From positions 62,001 through 126,000 of the forward strand of contig NZ_JAMYJR010000010.1 in NCBI RefSeq assembly GCF_024137025.1: DNA of 64,000 bases. Direction: 5' to 3'. The stretch is from Paractinoplanes aksuensis (GTDB lineage Bacteria; Actinomycetota; Actinomycetes; Mycobacteriales; Micromonosporaceae). Shown here piece after piece: positions 33,247 through 41,477 of the stretch. The notes beneath the pieces were generated by a model. It had not been told where the DNA came from and made no database searches. It saw nothing but the letters and a program-made list of their open reading frames with translations. A program made the position numbers and the translations under genes. Position 1 is the first letter of the stretch. Every line of letters begins with the position of its first letter.

Positions 33247-34899
33247 TCAGGCGCCGCGGCGGCTGGCGATCGCCTCCAGGAAGATCTCGCCGATCTTGGC
33301 GGGGTCGGTGGCGACGAAGACGCCGCCGGAGCCGGCTGCCTTGACGATGGCGTTCAGCTCGTTGCGGTCGATCGCGGTGCCCATGCCGATGATGATCATG
33401 CGGACGGGCTTGGCCGGGTCGCGGAGCTCGGTCATCCTGGCCACCAGCTCCTCGATCTTCAGGCCGCCCGGGTTGTCGTTCGCGCCGTCGGTGTAGATGA
33501 CCACCGAATTGGAGACCCCGGGCTTCCAGCCCTTCTTCACCGCGGCGTACGCGGCCAGGGCGGTATCGAAGAGGCCGGTGTCCCCGTCGTCCTTGGGCGT
33601 GATCCGGCTGATCCCGGCCCGCAGCTCGGGCAGGCTGGTCGCCACCGAACTGATCGGCACGTTCTCTTTCCACGGGCGGGTGCCGACCATGTTCGTCGAG
33701 AACGTCCAGTTGCCGACCGACCAGCGGCCGTCGAGCAGGGCCAGACCCTGCTGAGCCGTGCGCTGGGTGACCTCGGCCCGGGTCAGGCCGCCCGCCGTGG
33801 GGACCTTGGCCTTCATCGAGCCCGACACGTCGAACACGGCGAGCATGCGGCCGGGCTGGGTGATCGCCGTCCAGCTGCCGAGCAGCGGGGTGAGGGCGGC
33901 CGCCGCGGGGGCGGGCGGCGGTGCGATCCTGGCCGGCGCGGCCTGCGGGGCCGGGAAGCCGGGGCCGGTCGTGCCGTCAGGCCCACGCAGTCCGGCCTGG
34001 GCCAGGCCGGCCGTGATGCCGCCGAGCGCGCCCCGCAGCTTGGTCGCGGCGGCGGCCTTCTCCGGGTCGACGCCGGGCATGATCGCGAACGGGTAGTCGA
34101 GCGCGGCCGTGGCCGGGCTCGGATACAGCGCGGCCAGGCGATTGCCGGGGGTCCGGGCGTTGTGGGCGATCACGTCAGCCTCGGACAGCAAGGCCAGGCC
34201 GACCGAGTCGCCGACCTTCAGCAGCAGGTCTTTGCGCAGGGTGGAACTGTGGGCGGCGAGCGCGCGCATGACGCCGACCCGCAGCGCGGCCGAGTCCGTC
34301 GCGCCGGCCATGGTGAGCAGGCCGGCCAGCCCGGTCGCGTCGCGCGACGGTTCGACCAGGCCGGGTTTGAAGGAGTCCAGCTTCTTGACGAGGTCGGCCA
34401 TTTTCGGCGTACGGGCGGGTCCGCTCAGGGCCGCGGCCGAGGCCTCCGGCACGGCCAGCACGGCCGGGCTCAGGGCGATCGAACCGAGCACGGCCGGCCG
34501 GAAACCGGGTGCCTCCGACGAGATCCGGACCAGCCAGGTGCCCGAGTCGGGGATCCAGGCGTCGATGCCGGACGCGTCGGACCGGGCGCCGGTGCCGACG
34601 CCGGCCAGATTTACGCCGTGTTCGCCACCCACTGCGGCGGCGACGCCGGCCGGGTCGGCGGCGTTCACGGTCACCCGGGCGCAGGTGCCCTCGGCGCGGC
34701 TCCAGGCTTCGGCCGCGGAGCGTACGGCGGGGGCGATCTCGGGGGCAGCGGCGACGTCGAGCTGCACTGTGGCGGCGCAGCCGCTGTCGGACCACTGCTG
34801 GTAACCGGCCCAGGCGCCGCCGGCGACCACGACGACGGCTACGGCGGCGGCGGTGACGATGAGTCCGGTGCGCTGCAGCGGACGGTGACGGCCAGGCAT
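33247..34899 (-). CDS. Membrane-anchored protein with solute-binding-like and VWA domains
   Basis: A 550-residue protein. Residues about 11-31 (TGLIVTAAAVAVVVVAGGAW) anchor it, the rest lies outside. The middle (VQLDVAAAPEIAPAVRSAAE onwards to ~300) resembles an extracellular solute-binding lobe as found in actinobacterial 'substrate-binding and VWA' proteins. After a Pro/Ala linker, a von Willebrand A domain begins: MIDAS motif DVSGS at 357-361, later YTDGANDNPGG and MIIIGMGTAIDRNELNAIV. MIDAS metal sites usually mediate protein binding. It sits 104 bases beyond the large secreted gene and next to four LPXTG genes, so it probably belongs to the same surface structure. Confidence 0.82.
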   Translation of the reverse strand: MPGRHRPLQRTGLIVTAAAVAVVVVAGGAWAGYQQWSDSGCAATVQLDVAAAPEIAPAVRSAAEAWSRAEGTCARVTVNAADPAGVAAAVGGEHGVNLAGVGTGARSDASGIDAWIPDSGTWLVRISSEAPGFRPAVLGSIALSPAVLAVPEASAAALSGPARTPKMADLVKKLDSFKPGLVEPSRDATGLAGLLTMAGATDSAALRVGVMRALAAHSSTLRKDLLLKVGDSVGLALLSEADVIAHNARTPGNRLAALYPSPATAALDYPFAIMPGVDPEKAAAATKLRGALGGITAGLAQAGLRGPDGTTGPGFPAPQAAPARIAPPPAPAAAALTPLLGSWTAITQPGRMLAVFDVSGSMKAKVPTAGGLTRAEVTQRTAQQGLALLDGRWSVGNWTFSTNMVGTRPWKENVPISSVATSLPELRAGISRITPKDDGDTGLFDTALAAYAAVKKGWKPGVSNSVVIYTDGANDNPGGLKIEELVARMTELRDPAKPVRMIIIGMGTAIDRNELNAIVKAAGSGGVFVATDPAKIGEIFLEAIASRRGA

Positions 34900-34959
34900 C
34901 GAGCCATAATGGACGCGTCACCGACATTTGTCACTAGGACTGCAAGTTACTCTTCGGTA

Positions 34960-36462
34960 TCAGTGGCGCCGGGTCGCGAGGCGGGCGGCGCCGCCGGCCA
35001 CGAGCAGCGTGAGGCCGATCAGCGCGACCACTGCGGTGTTGCTGCCCGTGATCGGGAGACTGCCGCCACCGCCCTCGCCGCCACCATCGTCGCCGGCGCC
35101 CGCGGCGGTCGCGGTGATGACGATGGGGGCCTGCTGGCGCTTCACGTCCACGCTGTGCAGCTCGGTGCGGATCTCGCCCCGCAACGTGCCCGGCTTGTCG
35201 ACGCGGAAAGTGAAGTCGAAGGTCTCCGTCCGGCCGGGCAGGTACGGATTGCCCCGCCAGAAGTCGGTGAAGCAGTAGTAGTTGCCGTCGTTGGGCAGCA
35301 CGCCCGGCGGCCAGGGCGCGTCCGGACCCGGGTAGCCGCTGACGAACGGCTCGCACCGGTCGGGGTGCTTGACCACAGTGGTGCCGGCGGGCGGCCGCAC
35401 CGTGACGGTCAGATAGCCGCCGGCCGGGTGGCCCCAGCTCTCGAGGCGCGCCGGGCCCTCGTTGCGCACGCTGAGGCGGGCGGTGACCGTCCGGCCGACC
35501 GTTCCGGTGGCCGTCGTGCCCTTCACCGTGAACGGGGAACGGTTGTCGCCGGTGACCGACAGGGACCAGTCGTCGGCGTTGTCGAGGGTGTCGGGTTCGG
35601 TCTGCGGAACAGCGCGGGCGGCGGCCACGGGGGCCAGTTCGAGTTCGGGGCCGCTGCCGCCGGCCGGGAGCGGACGGCCCAGGTCTTGGTAGTCCTGCGC
35701 GGTGTACCAGGTGAACGACGAGATCCACTCGCTGGGCGCCCAGACGGCGTCGGTGGCGGTGACCTGCCACGGCGTGGCCAGCCGGTAGGTCTGGCCGGGG
35801 GCCAGCTCGGCGTCGAACAGGCAGGCCGCGCCGGCCTGGGGCTGCAGGATCGTGGGCGCGGCAGTGATCGGGACGCAGTTGCTGTGGCCGGCCGACCGGA
35901 TGCCGATGGCCGTGCGCAGCTGCAGGACCACGCCGGTGACCGGGCGGTCGCCGGTGTTGCGGACCGCGGCCGACAACCCGGTCGTCCCGCCGGTCGCCAC
36001 CGAAAGGTCGTCCTGGGCGTCGACCGCGGTCAGCGCGGCCTGCTCGGCGACGGTCACGGTGGCGGTCGTGGTCGCCAGCGTCCGCGTACCGAGGACGCCC
36101 CGGACGGTGACCTTCGCGCTCGCGCCCAGCTCGGCGCCGGGCGCGGCCGTCACGACCAGCTGCGCCTCGTAGACGGCCGGACAGTCCAGCGTCGTGGCTG
36201 TGGTGGTGCACCGGGCCGACGGCCACGGGGTGAGGGTGGCGATGCCGCTCAGCGCCGAGAAGTCGAAGACCAACCGGTAGTCGCGCGGTGGATTGGTGGT
36301 TGGCGGGTTGAAGTGCACCCGCATGGACTTGGCGGTGCCCGGCGCCAGGCTGGTGTGAGCCAGCGACAGCTCGTAGTCCCAGGCGGGAGCGGCCTGGGCG
36401 GCCGCGGCGGGCGCGAGCGCGGCGAGCAAGGTGATCAGGGCGGCGCCGACAAGCCTGCGCAT
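34960..36462 (-). CDS. LPXTG-anchored surface protein, paralogue 4
   Basis: About 500 residues. ATG 36462 gives MRRLVGAALITLLAALAPAA, a signal peptide ending near AQA. Two extracytoplasmic halves follow, each with DUF11/Ig-like segments (AVRNTGDRPVTGVVLQLRT; SVRNEGPARLESWGHPAGGY), then an acidic Gly/Asp linker and a sortase signal LPITGS with membrane helix VVALIGLTLLVAGGAARLA and basic end. Sortase would attach it to the peptidoglycan. It is homologous over its length to the proteins at 38075 and 39621 and to the broken copy at 36521. No sortase gene lies in the window. Confidence 0.85.
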   Translation of the reverse strand: MRRLVGAALITLLAALAPAAAAQAAPAWDYELSLAHTSLAPGTAKSMRVHFNPPTTNPPRDYRLVFDFSALSGIATLTPWPSARCTTTATTLDCPAVYEAQLVVTAAPGAELGASAKVTVRGVLGTRTLATTTATVTVAEQAALTAVDAQDDLSVATGGTTGLSAAVRNTGDRPVTGVVLQLRTAIGIRSAGHSNCVPITAAPTILQPQAGAACLFDAELAPGQTYRLATPWQVTATDAVWAPSEWISSFTWYTAQDYQDLGRPLPAGGSGPELELAPVAAARAVPQTEPDTLDNADDWSLSVTGDNRSPFTVKGTTATGTVGRTVTARLSVRNEGPARLESWGHPAGGYLTVTVRPPAGTTVVKHPDRCEPFVSGYPGPDAPWPPGVLPNDGNYYCFTDFWRGNPYLPGRTETFDFTFRVDKPGTLRGEIRTELHSVDVKRQQAPIVITATAAGAGDDGGGEGGGGSLPITGSNTAVVALIGLTLLVAGGAARLATRRH

Positions 36463-36520
36463 CGGGTGGCTTCTTTCGTCCTGGCGGTCACGGGGTGGAC
36501 CGCAGCGTACTGCCTCCGGG

Positions 36521-37946
36521 TCAGCGGCGGGTGGCAATGACGCGGGCCGCCGCCCCGGCGATGACCAGGGCCAGGCCGATAAGGGCGATTGCTGTCGAGT
36601 TGGTGCCGGTGATCGGGAGGCCGCCGCCCTCGCCGCCGCCGGGGGTGGCGGTGGCGGCGTTGATGACGATGGGCGCGATGTCGTCGGACGGGTCGGGATC
36701 GCCGGCCGGGGGCGGGCCGCCACGGGTGATCTTGATCGAGCCGCGGAGGGTGCCGGGCTGGTCGACGCGCAGGACGAAGTCGAACAGGACTGTTCGGCCA
36801 GGGGCGTAGGGGACGCCCTCGGCCGCCGGGGTGTAGCAGTAGTACTTGCCGTCGTCGGGGTGGCCGTCGCCGGGGAAGGGCGGGATGGGGTCGGGAATGA
36901 TGGTGGGGAAGGGCCCGCAGAAGGGGGAATCGTTGACCACTGTGGTGCCCGTGGGCGGTACGACCGTGACGATCAGATAGGAGCCCTGCGGGGAACCCCA
37001 GCCTTCGATGCGGGCCGGGCCGTTGTTGCGCACGCCCACGCGTACGGTGACGGTCTTTCCGACCGCGGCACGGCCGGTGGCGCCCAGCGCGGTGAAGTTG
37101 GCCTGGTTGACGCCGGTGACGGTCAGGCTCCAGTTGTCGGAGTTGTCGCTGCGGTCGGTCTCGGTCTGCGAATCGTCCAGGGTGGACACCGCAGCGGCCG
37201 GCTTCAGCTCGGGGCCGGTACCGGACGGCAGCGTACGACCGAGGTCGAGTCAGTCCTGGGCGGTGTGCCAGACGAAGGAGCTGGCCCACTGGCTGGGCGC
37301 CCACACGGCCGGGCTCGCGGTGATCTGCCACGGGGTGGCCAGGCGGTAGGTGGCGCCGGGGGCCAGTTCAGTGTCGAAGAAGCAGGCGGCACCGAGTTCG
37401 GTGGGAACGCAGGTGCTGTGCCGGGCGCTGGTGATGCCGCGGACCGTGCGGAGTTCGAGCACAACACCGTTGATCGCGGCGTCGCCGGAGTTGCGGACGG
37501 CCGCTGACAAGGCGGTGCTCGCGCCGGTAGCCAACGAGACGTCGCCTTGAGTGTCGACGGCCGTGAGCGCGACCGGCTCGGCGATGGTGACGCGGCCGGT
37601 GCTGGTGGCCCGGGCGGTGCCGTCGAGCACCACTCGTACGGGGAGAGGGACGTCGGCCCCGATCTCGGCGCCGGCCTTGGCGGTGACCGAGAACGTGAGC
37701 GCGCCGAGGTCGGCGGTGGGACAAGTGATCGTAGTGGCCGCGGCGACGCACCGTGGATTGAAGCGCACGGTGACCGTGGCGATCGCGTTGACCGCGGCAA
37801 GGTTGCAAGACCTTGGTCGCGCCGCTGAAGCGCAACCACTGCGCGCACGGGCCGATGCCATTCGGGCCCAGGCACGTGGGGAGGCCTGAACCTTGGTCCT
37901 GGCGGTAGTTGCCGCCCAGCGCAACCGGTTTTCGGATCGGGTGCAC
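36521..37946 (-). pseudogene. LPXTG surface protein, paralogue 3, broken
   Basis: The C-terminal half (36521-37249) matches the paralogues: NWSLTVTGVNQANFTALG, VRNNGPARIEGWGSPQGSY and the signal LPITGT with a helix and basic end. The half before it (AVNAIATVTVRFNPRCVAAA to WHTAQD) also matches, but an in-frame TGA (37252-37250) separates them at a position where the copy at 38075 has Trp (QDWVDQG). Upstream of about 37800 the frame shifts, and the expected signal peptide is absent; instead the minus strand reads GGNYRQDQGSGLPTCLGPNG, which has no match in the paralogues. Three lesions make this a pseudogene. Confidence 0.75.
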
Positions 37947-38074
37947 GGGTGTCCTGCACCGAGCCGACCGGTCCCGCGGCCGAGGTCGGCCAGTTCGGGC
38001 GTCGCCAAGTTTGGCTGGAATTCAGACCGCAGGTGCCAGCGATCTCACGCATTGGTGAGTTTGCCGTCTGGCTG

Positions 38075-39610
38075 TTAGCGGTGGCGGGTGACGAAGCGGG
38101 TGCTGGCGCCGACGAGGAGCAGGGCGAGGCCGATCAGGGCCAGCGTGGCCGTGTTGGTGCCGGTGATCGGTAGGCCGCCGCCCTCGCCGCCGTCGTCCTT
38201 GCCGTCGCCGTCGTCGGGGGTAGCTGCGGCGGTGCCGTTGATGACGATTGGTTGTTCCTGGGGGATGGGGGTGGCGCCGCTGGGGGCCAGGACTGTGCGG
38301 ATTTTGCCTCGTAGGGTGCCGGGCTTGGTTACGCGCAGGGTGAAGTCGAAGTTGACGGTCTCACCCGGGAGGTAGGGGAGGCCTTCGAACATGCCTGTCC
38401 AGCAGTAGTAGTTGCCGTCGTTGAAGTCGGCTCCGTCGGGCCAGGGGACGCCGGGGGTGGGGTAGTCGACGTTGAAGGGCTGGCACAGCTTGGAGTGGGA
38501 GACGACCTTGGTGCCGGCGGGGGGCGTGATCGTGACCGTCAGGTAGGCGGCGCTGTCGTTGCCCCAACCCTCGAGGCGGGCCGGGCCGTTGTTGCGGACG
38601 CTCGTGCGTACCTTGACCGTCTGGCCCACCTTGGCGTTGGCGGTGTCGCCCTTGACGGTGAAAGTGGAGTTGTTGCGGCCGGTCACGGCGAGTTGCCACT
38701 CGTCGGCGTTGTTGTCGGGATTGGGGTCGATCTCGGTCTGCGGCGCCGGGTCGGTCACGGGGACGGGGGCCGGGCTCAGCGTGAGCTCAGCGCCGCTGCC
38801 GCCGCCGGGTAGGGCGAAGCCCTGGTCGACCCAGTCCTGGGCGGTGTACCAGGTCAGCGAGGACAGCCAGTTGCTCGGTGCCCACACGGCGTCGGAGGCG
38901 GTGACCGGCCACGGTGTCGCCAGACGGTATTCCTCGCCGGGGGCCAGAGCGCCCTCGAACAGGCAGGCGGCGCCGGCGGTCGGCCGGATCGGGCCCCGGC
39001 CGGGGACGGCGGTGCAGTTGGCGAAGTCGGGGGTGCGCATGCCGACGGCCGTCTGCAGCCTGAGTACGACGCCGGTGATCGGGCGGTCGCCGGCGTTGCG
39101 CAGGCCGGCGGCCAGGTTCGCCGTGGCGCCGGTGGCGACCGAGACGTCGTCCTGGGCCTGGACGGGGGTCAGCGAGACCTGTTCGGCCACGGTGACGGTG
39201 CCGGTCGCGGTGGCCACCGTCTTGCCGTCGGCGACGATGCGGGCCGGCAGGGTCACTGCGGTGCCGACCGGGGCGCCGGCCGCCGCGGTCACCCGCAAGC
39301 CGCCGCCCGAGAAGCCGCGGCTGGTGTGCGTGCAGGTCAGGGCCGTGGCCGTGGTGGTGCAGTTGGTGGCGGAGAAGAGGGGCTGCAGAGTGATCACACC
39401 CTGCGCGGCGGTGGTGTCGAAGATCAGGTCGAACTGGACGAGGGCCGCGTTCGCCGTGTCGACGCTCAGCTGCAGGACGGTCTGGTTACCGGGCACGACG
39501 CTGTCGCGGCCGACCGTCAGCTTCCACGGGGTGGCCGCGGCCTGGGCCGGCGCCGGCGCGATGAACGCGGCCAGCAGGGCGATCAGGGCGGCACTGGTGA
39601 GTCTGCGCAT
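38075..39610 (-). CDS. LPXTG-anchored surface protein, paralogue 2
   Basis: A 511-residue intact member. Signal peptide MRRLTSAALIALLAAFIAPA ending near AQA; two homologous halves (VATGATANLAAGLRNAGDRP and VRTSVRNNGPARLEGWGNDS), several conserved cysteines, a Lys/Gly-Asp-rich spacer and LPITGT followed by LALIGLALLLVGASTRFV and RHR. Only 10 bases separate it from the next gene upstream, so these genes are likely one transcript. Function unknown; composition fits a stalk-like wall protein. Confidence 0.85.
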   Translation of the reverse strand: MRRLTSAALIALLAAFIAPAPAQAAATPWKLTVGRDSVVPGNQTVLQLSVDTANAALVQFDLIFDTTAAQGVITLQPLFSATNCTTTATALTCTHTSRGFSGGGLRVTAAAGAPVGTAVTLPARIVADGKTVATATGTVTVAEQVSLTPVQAQDDVSVATGATANLAAGLRNAGDRPITGVVLRLQTAVGMRTPDFANCTAVPGRGPIRPTAGAACLFEGALAPGEEYRLATPWPVTASDAVWAPSNWLSSLTWYTAQDWVDQGFALPGGGSGAELTLSPAPVPVTDPAPQTEIDPNPDNNADEWQLAVTGRNNSTFTVKGDTANAKVGQTVKVRTSVRNNGPARLEGWGNDSAAYLTVTITPPAGTKVVSHSKLCQPFNVDYPTPGVPWPDGADFNDGNYYCWTGMFEGLPYLPGETVNFDFTLRVTKPGTLRGKIRTVLAPSGATPIPQEQPIVINGTAAATPDDGDGKDDGGEGGGLPITGTNTATLALIGLALLLVGASTRFVTRHR

Positions 39611-39620
39611 CGGTGGGCCT

Positions 39621-41123
39621 CTACCGTCGACGGGTGGCTAGGCGGGTGGCGGCGCCGGCGACGAGCAGCGCGAGGCCGAGAAGAGCGACCACGGTGGTGT
39701 TGGTGCCGGTGATCGGCAGACTACCGCCACCGCCCTCGCCGCCGTCGTCACCGGAGGCGGGCGCGCCGGTCGCCTGCACGACGAGCGGGCCCCGCTGCAG
39801 CACCGGGCCGTCGGGCACGCCGATGCCGCCGAGCCGGCTGAGGAACTCGCCCTTCAGCGTGCCCGGCTTCTTGATGCGCAGCGTGACGTCGAAGGTGTAC
39901 GTCTTTCCGGGCTCGTAGCTCGGGAACAGATCGTTCGGGGACCAGCAGTAGAGCTTGCCGTCACCGATCTCGGCGTCCACCGGGTACGGCGGCGAGGGCG
40001 TCGGGTGGCCGATGCTGAACGGCCGGCACAGCTTCGTGTGCTTGACGATCTCGGTGCCGGGCGGCGGGGTCAGCACGGCGATCAGGTAGGAGCCCCACTC
40101 CTGCTCGTATCCCTCGAGCCGGGCCGGGCCGTTGTTGCGGATGCTGGCGGTGAGGGTCACTGTCTCGCCGACCTTGCCCGCCGCCTCGTCGCCCGTGACG
40201 GTGAACGTCGAGGCGTTGCGGCCGGTGACGAAGATCTGGAAGTCGGCGAAACCGGTGTTGCCGGTCTGCGGGACGGCCCGGGCCTCGGCCGCGGGCGCCA
40301 GCTCGAGCGCGGGGCCGCTGCCACCGCTCGGCAGCGTGCCGCCCTGGTCGACGTAGTCCTGCGCGGTCGTCCAGGTCATCGTCGCGTACCAGGCGCTCGG
40401 GGCCCAGACCTCGTCGGTCGCGGTGATCCCCAGCGGCGTCGCCAGCCGGTAGGCCTGGCCGGGGGCCAGCTCCTGGTCGAACAGGCAGACGACGCCCGAC
40501 GTCACGTCGTAGACGAACTTCGACACGATCCGCTCGCAGTTGGCGTGCTCGGCCGGGGCCAGGCCGATGCCCGTCCGCAGCCGCAGGACCACGCCGGTCA
40601 GCGGCCGGGTGCCGGTGTTGCGCACACCGGCCGCGAGCCCGCCGGTCGCGCCCGTCGCGATGTCGATCCTGCCCTGCGCGTCGATCGCTTCCAGCGACAC
40701 CTGTTCGGCGATGGTGATCGTGCCGGTGGCCTCGGCCACTGTCGCGCCGTCGAGGACGACCCGGCCCGGCACCAGCACCACGGTGCCGACCGGGGCGTCG
40801 GGGGCGGCGATGGCGAGCAGCGAGCTGGACCCCAGCCCGGTGGTCGGGCAGGTCAGCGCGGTTTCGGTGGCGACACAACCGGTGGCGAAGGCGAGCTTGA
40901 GCGTGACCAGGCCCTGGGCCGCGGTGAGATCGAAGACGACCTGGGAGCCGCCGGGGCGAGGGGAGGGCGCGCTGATGGACAGCGACAGTCCGCGCTCGGG
41001 GCCGCCGGGTGCGACGCTGATCTGGCCCATCGTCAATTTCCAAGGCGCGGCGGCCTGAGCCGCGGGTGGCGCCATGAGGGCGGCCAGAAGGGCGATCAGG
41101 GCGACACTGGCCAGCCTGCGCAT
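39621..41123 (-). CDS. LPXTG-anchored surface protein, paralogue 1
   Basis: About 500 residues from ATG 41123 (MRRLASVALIALLAALMAPP). Same layout as the other copies: signal peptide, VRNTGTRPLTGVVLRLRTGI segment, Trp-rich WAPSAWYATMTWTTAQDYVD, second half with SIRNNGPARLEGYEQEWGSY, and LPITGT-helix-basic end. The first domain is the most divergent of the set. It is the first gene of the tandem array; the frame extends upstream to 41276 but without a ribosome binding site. Confidence 0.85.
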   Translation of the reverse strand: MRRLASVALIALLAALMAPPAAQAAAPWKLTMGQISVAPGGPERGLSLSISAPSPRPGGSQVVFDLTAAQGLVTLKLAFATGCVATETALTCPTTGLGSSSLLAIAAPDAPVGTVVLVPGRVVLDGATVAEATGTITIAEQVSLEAIDAQGRIDIATGATGGLAAGVRNTGTRPLTGVVLRLRTGIGLAPAEHANCERIVSKFVYDVTSGVVCLFDQELAPGQAYRLATPLGITATDEVWAPSAWYATMTWTTAQDYVDQGGTLPSGGSGPALELAPAAEARAVPQTGNTGFADFQIFVTGRNASTFTVTGDEAAGKVGETVTLTASIRNNGPARLEGYEQEWGSYLIAVLTPPPGTEIVKHTKLCRPFSIGHPTPSPPYPVDAEIGDGKLYCWSPNDLFPSYEPGKTYTFDVTLRIKKPGTLKGEFLSRLGGIGVPDGPVLQRGPLVVQATGAPASGDDGGEGGGGSLPITGTNTTVVALLGLALLVAGAATRLATRRR

Positions 41124-41205
41124 CGAGCTTCTCTCGTCCGGAGCAGCGGAAAGAGCAGCAGGATACCGTCGAAACAGAATGCATTCTGTCCGTTGGTGTG
41201 CACCA

Positions 41206-41430
41206 TCAGTACGGACGGTCGCCGGGCCGGTCCCAGCCGTCGCACGAGTCCTCCTCGTCGAGGGAACGCAGGACATCGAGCAGGTCAGGCCCCTCGTGGC
41301 CGGTGTCGACCGAGCGCCCGATCAGCCCCAGCTGGGCGGCACAGTCGCGGCCGAAGCCCTTCACCATGCGGTCGGCGCGCGTCTGATGCCCGCAACGGGG
41401 GCATTTGCGCATCGGCACGGGACGCTTCAT
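41206..41430 (-). CDS. Small Cys-rich (DUF6011-like) protein
   Basis: A 74-residue protein. MRKCPRCGHQTRADRMVKGF then GRDCAAQLGL shows a CxxC...C zinc-ribbon-like pattern common in short actinobacterial proteins of unknown function; the second half is acidic. It could start at ATG 41430 or 41412. It lies divergent to fdhA. Confidence 0.6.
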   Translation of the reverse strand: MKRPVPMRKCPRCGHQTRADRMVKGFGRDCAAQLGLIGRSVDTGHEGPDLLDVLRSLDEEDSCDGWDRPGDRPY

Positions 41431-41477
41431 GAACCCAGTATCCAGACCTGCGAGTGGGGCGGCACTGGGTTAGGGTC

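Noticed and set aside
34162..36540. A 792-codon plus-strand frame across the VWA and LPXTG genes
   Set aside because: It crosses two minus-strand genes with clear domains; composition is shadow-like.
37250..37252. The TGA in the third LPXTG copy as a second selenocysteine codon
   Set aside because: No GGTCT loop at +19 to +23, no matching hairpin, Trp in the paralogue, and the gene is broken elsewhere.
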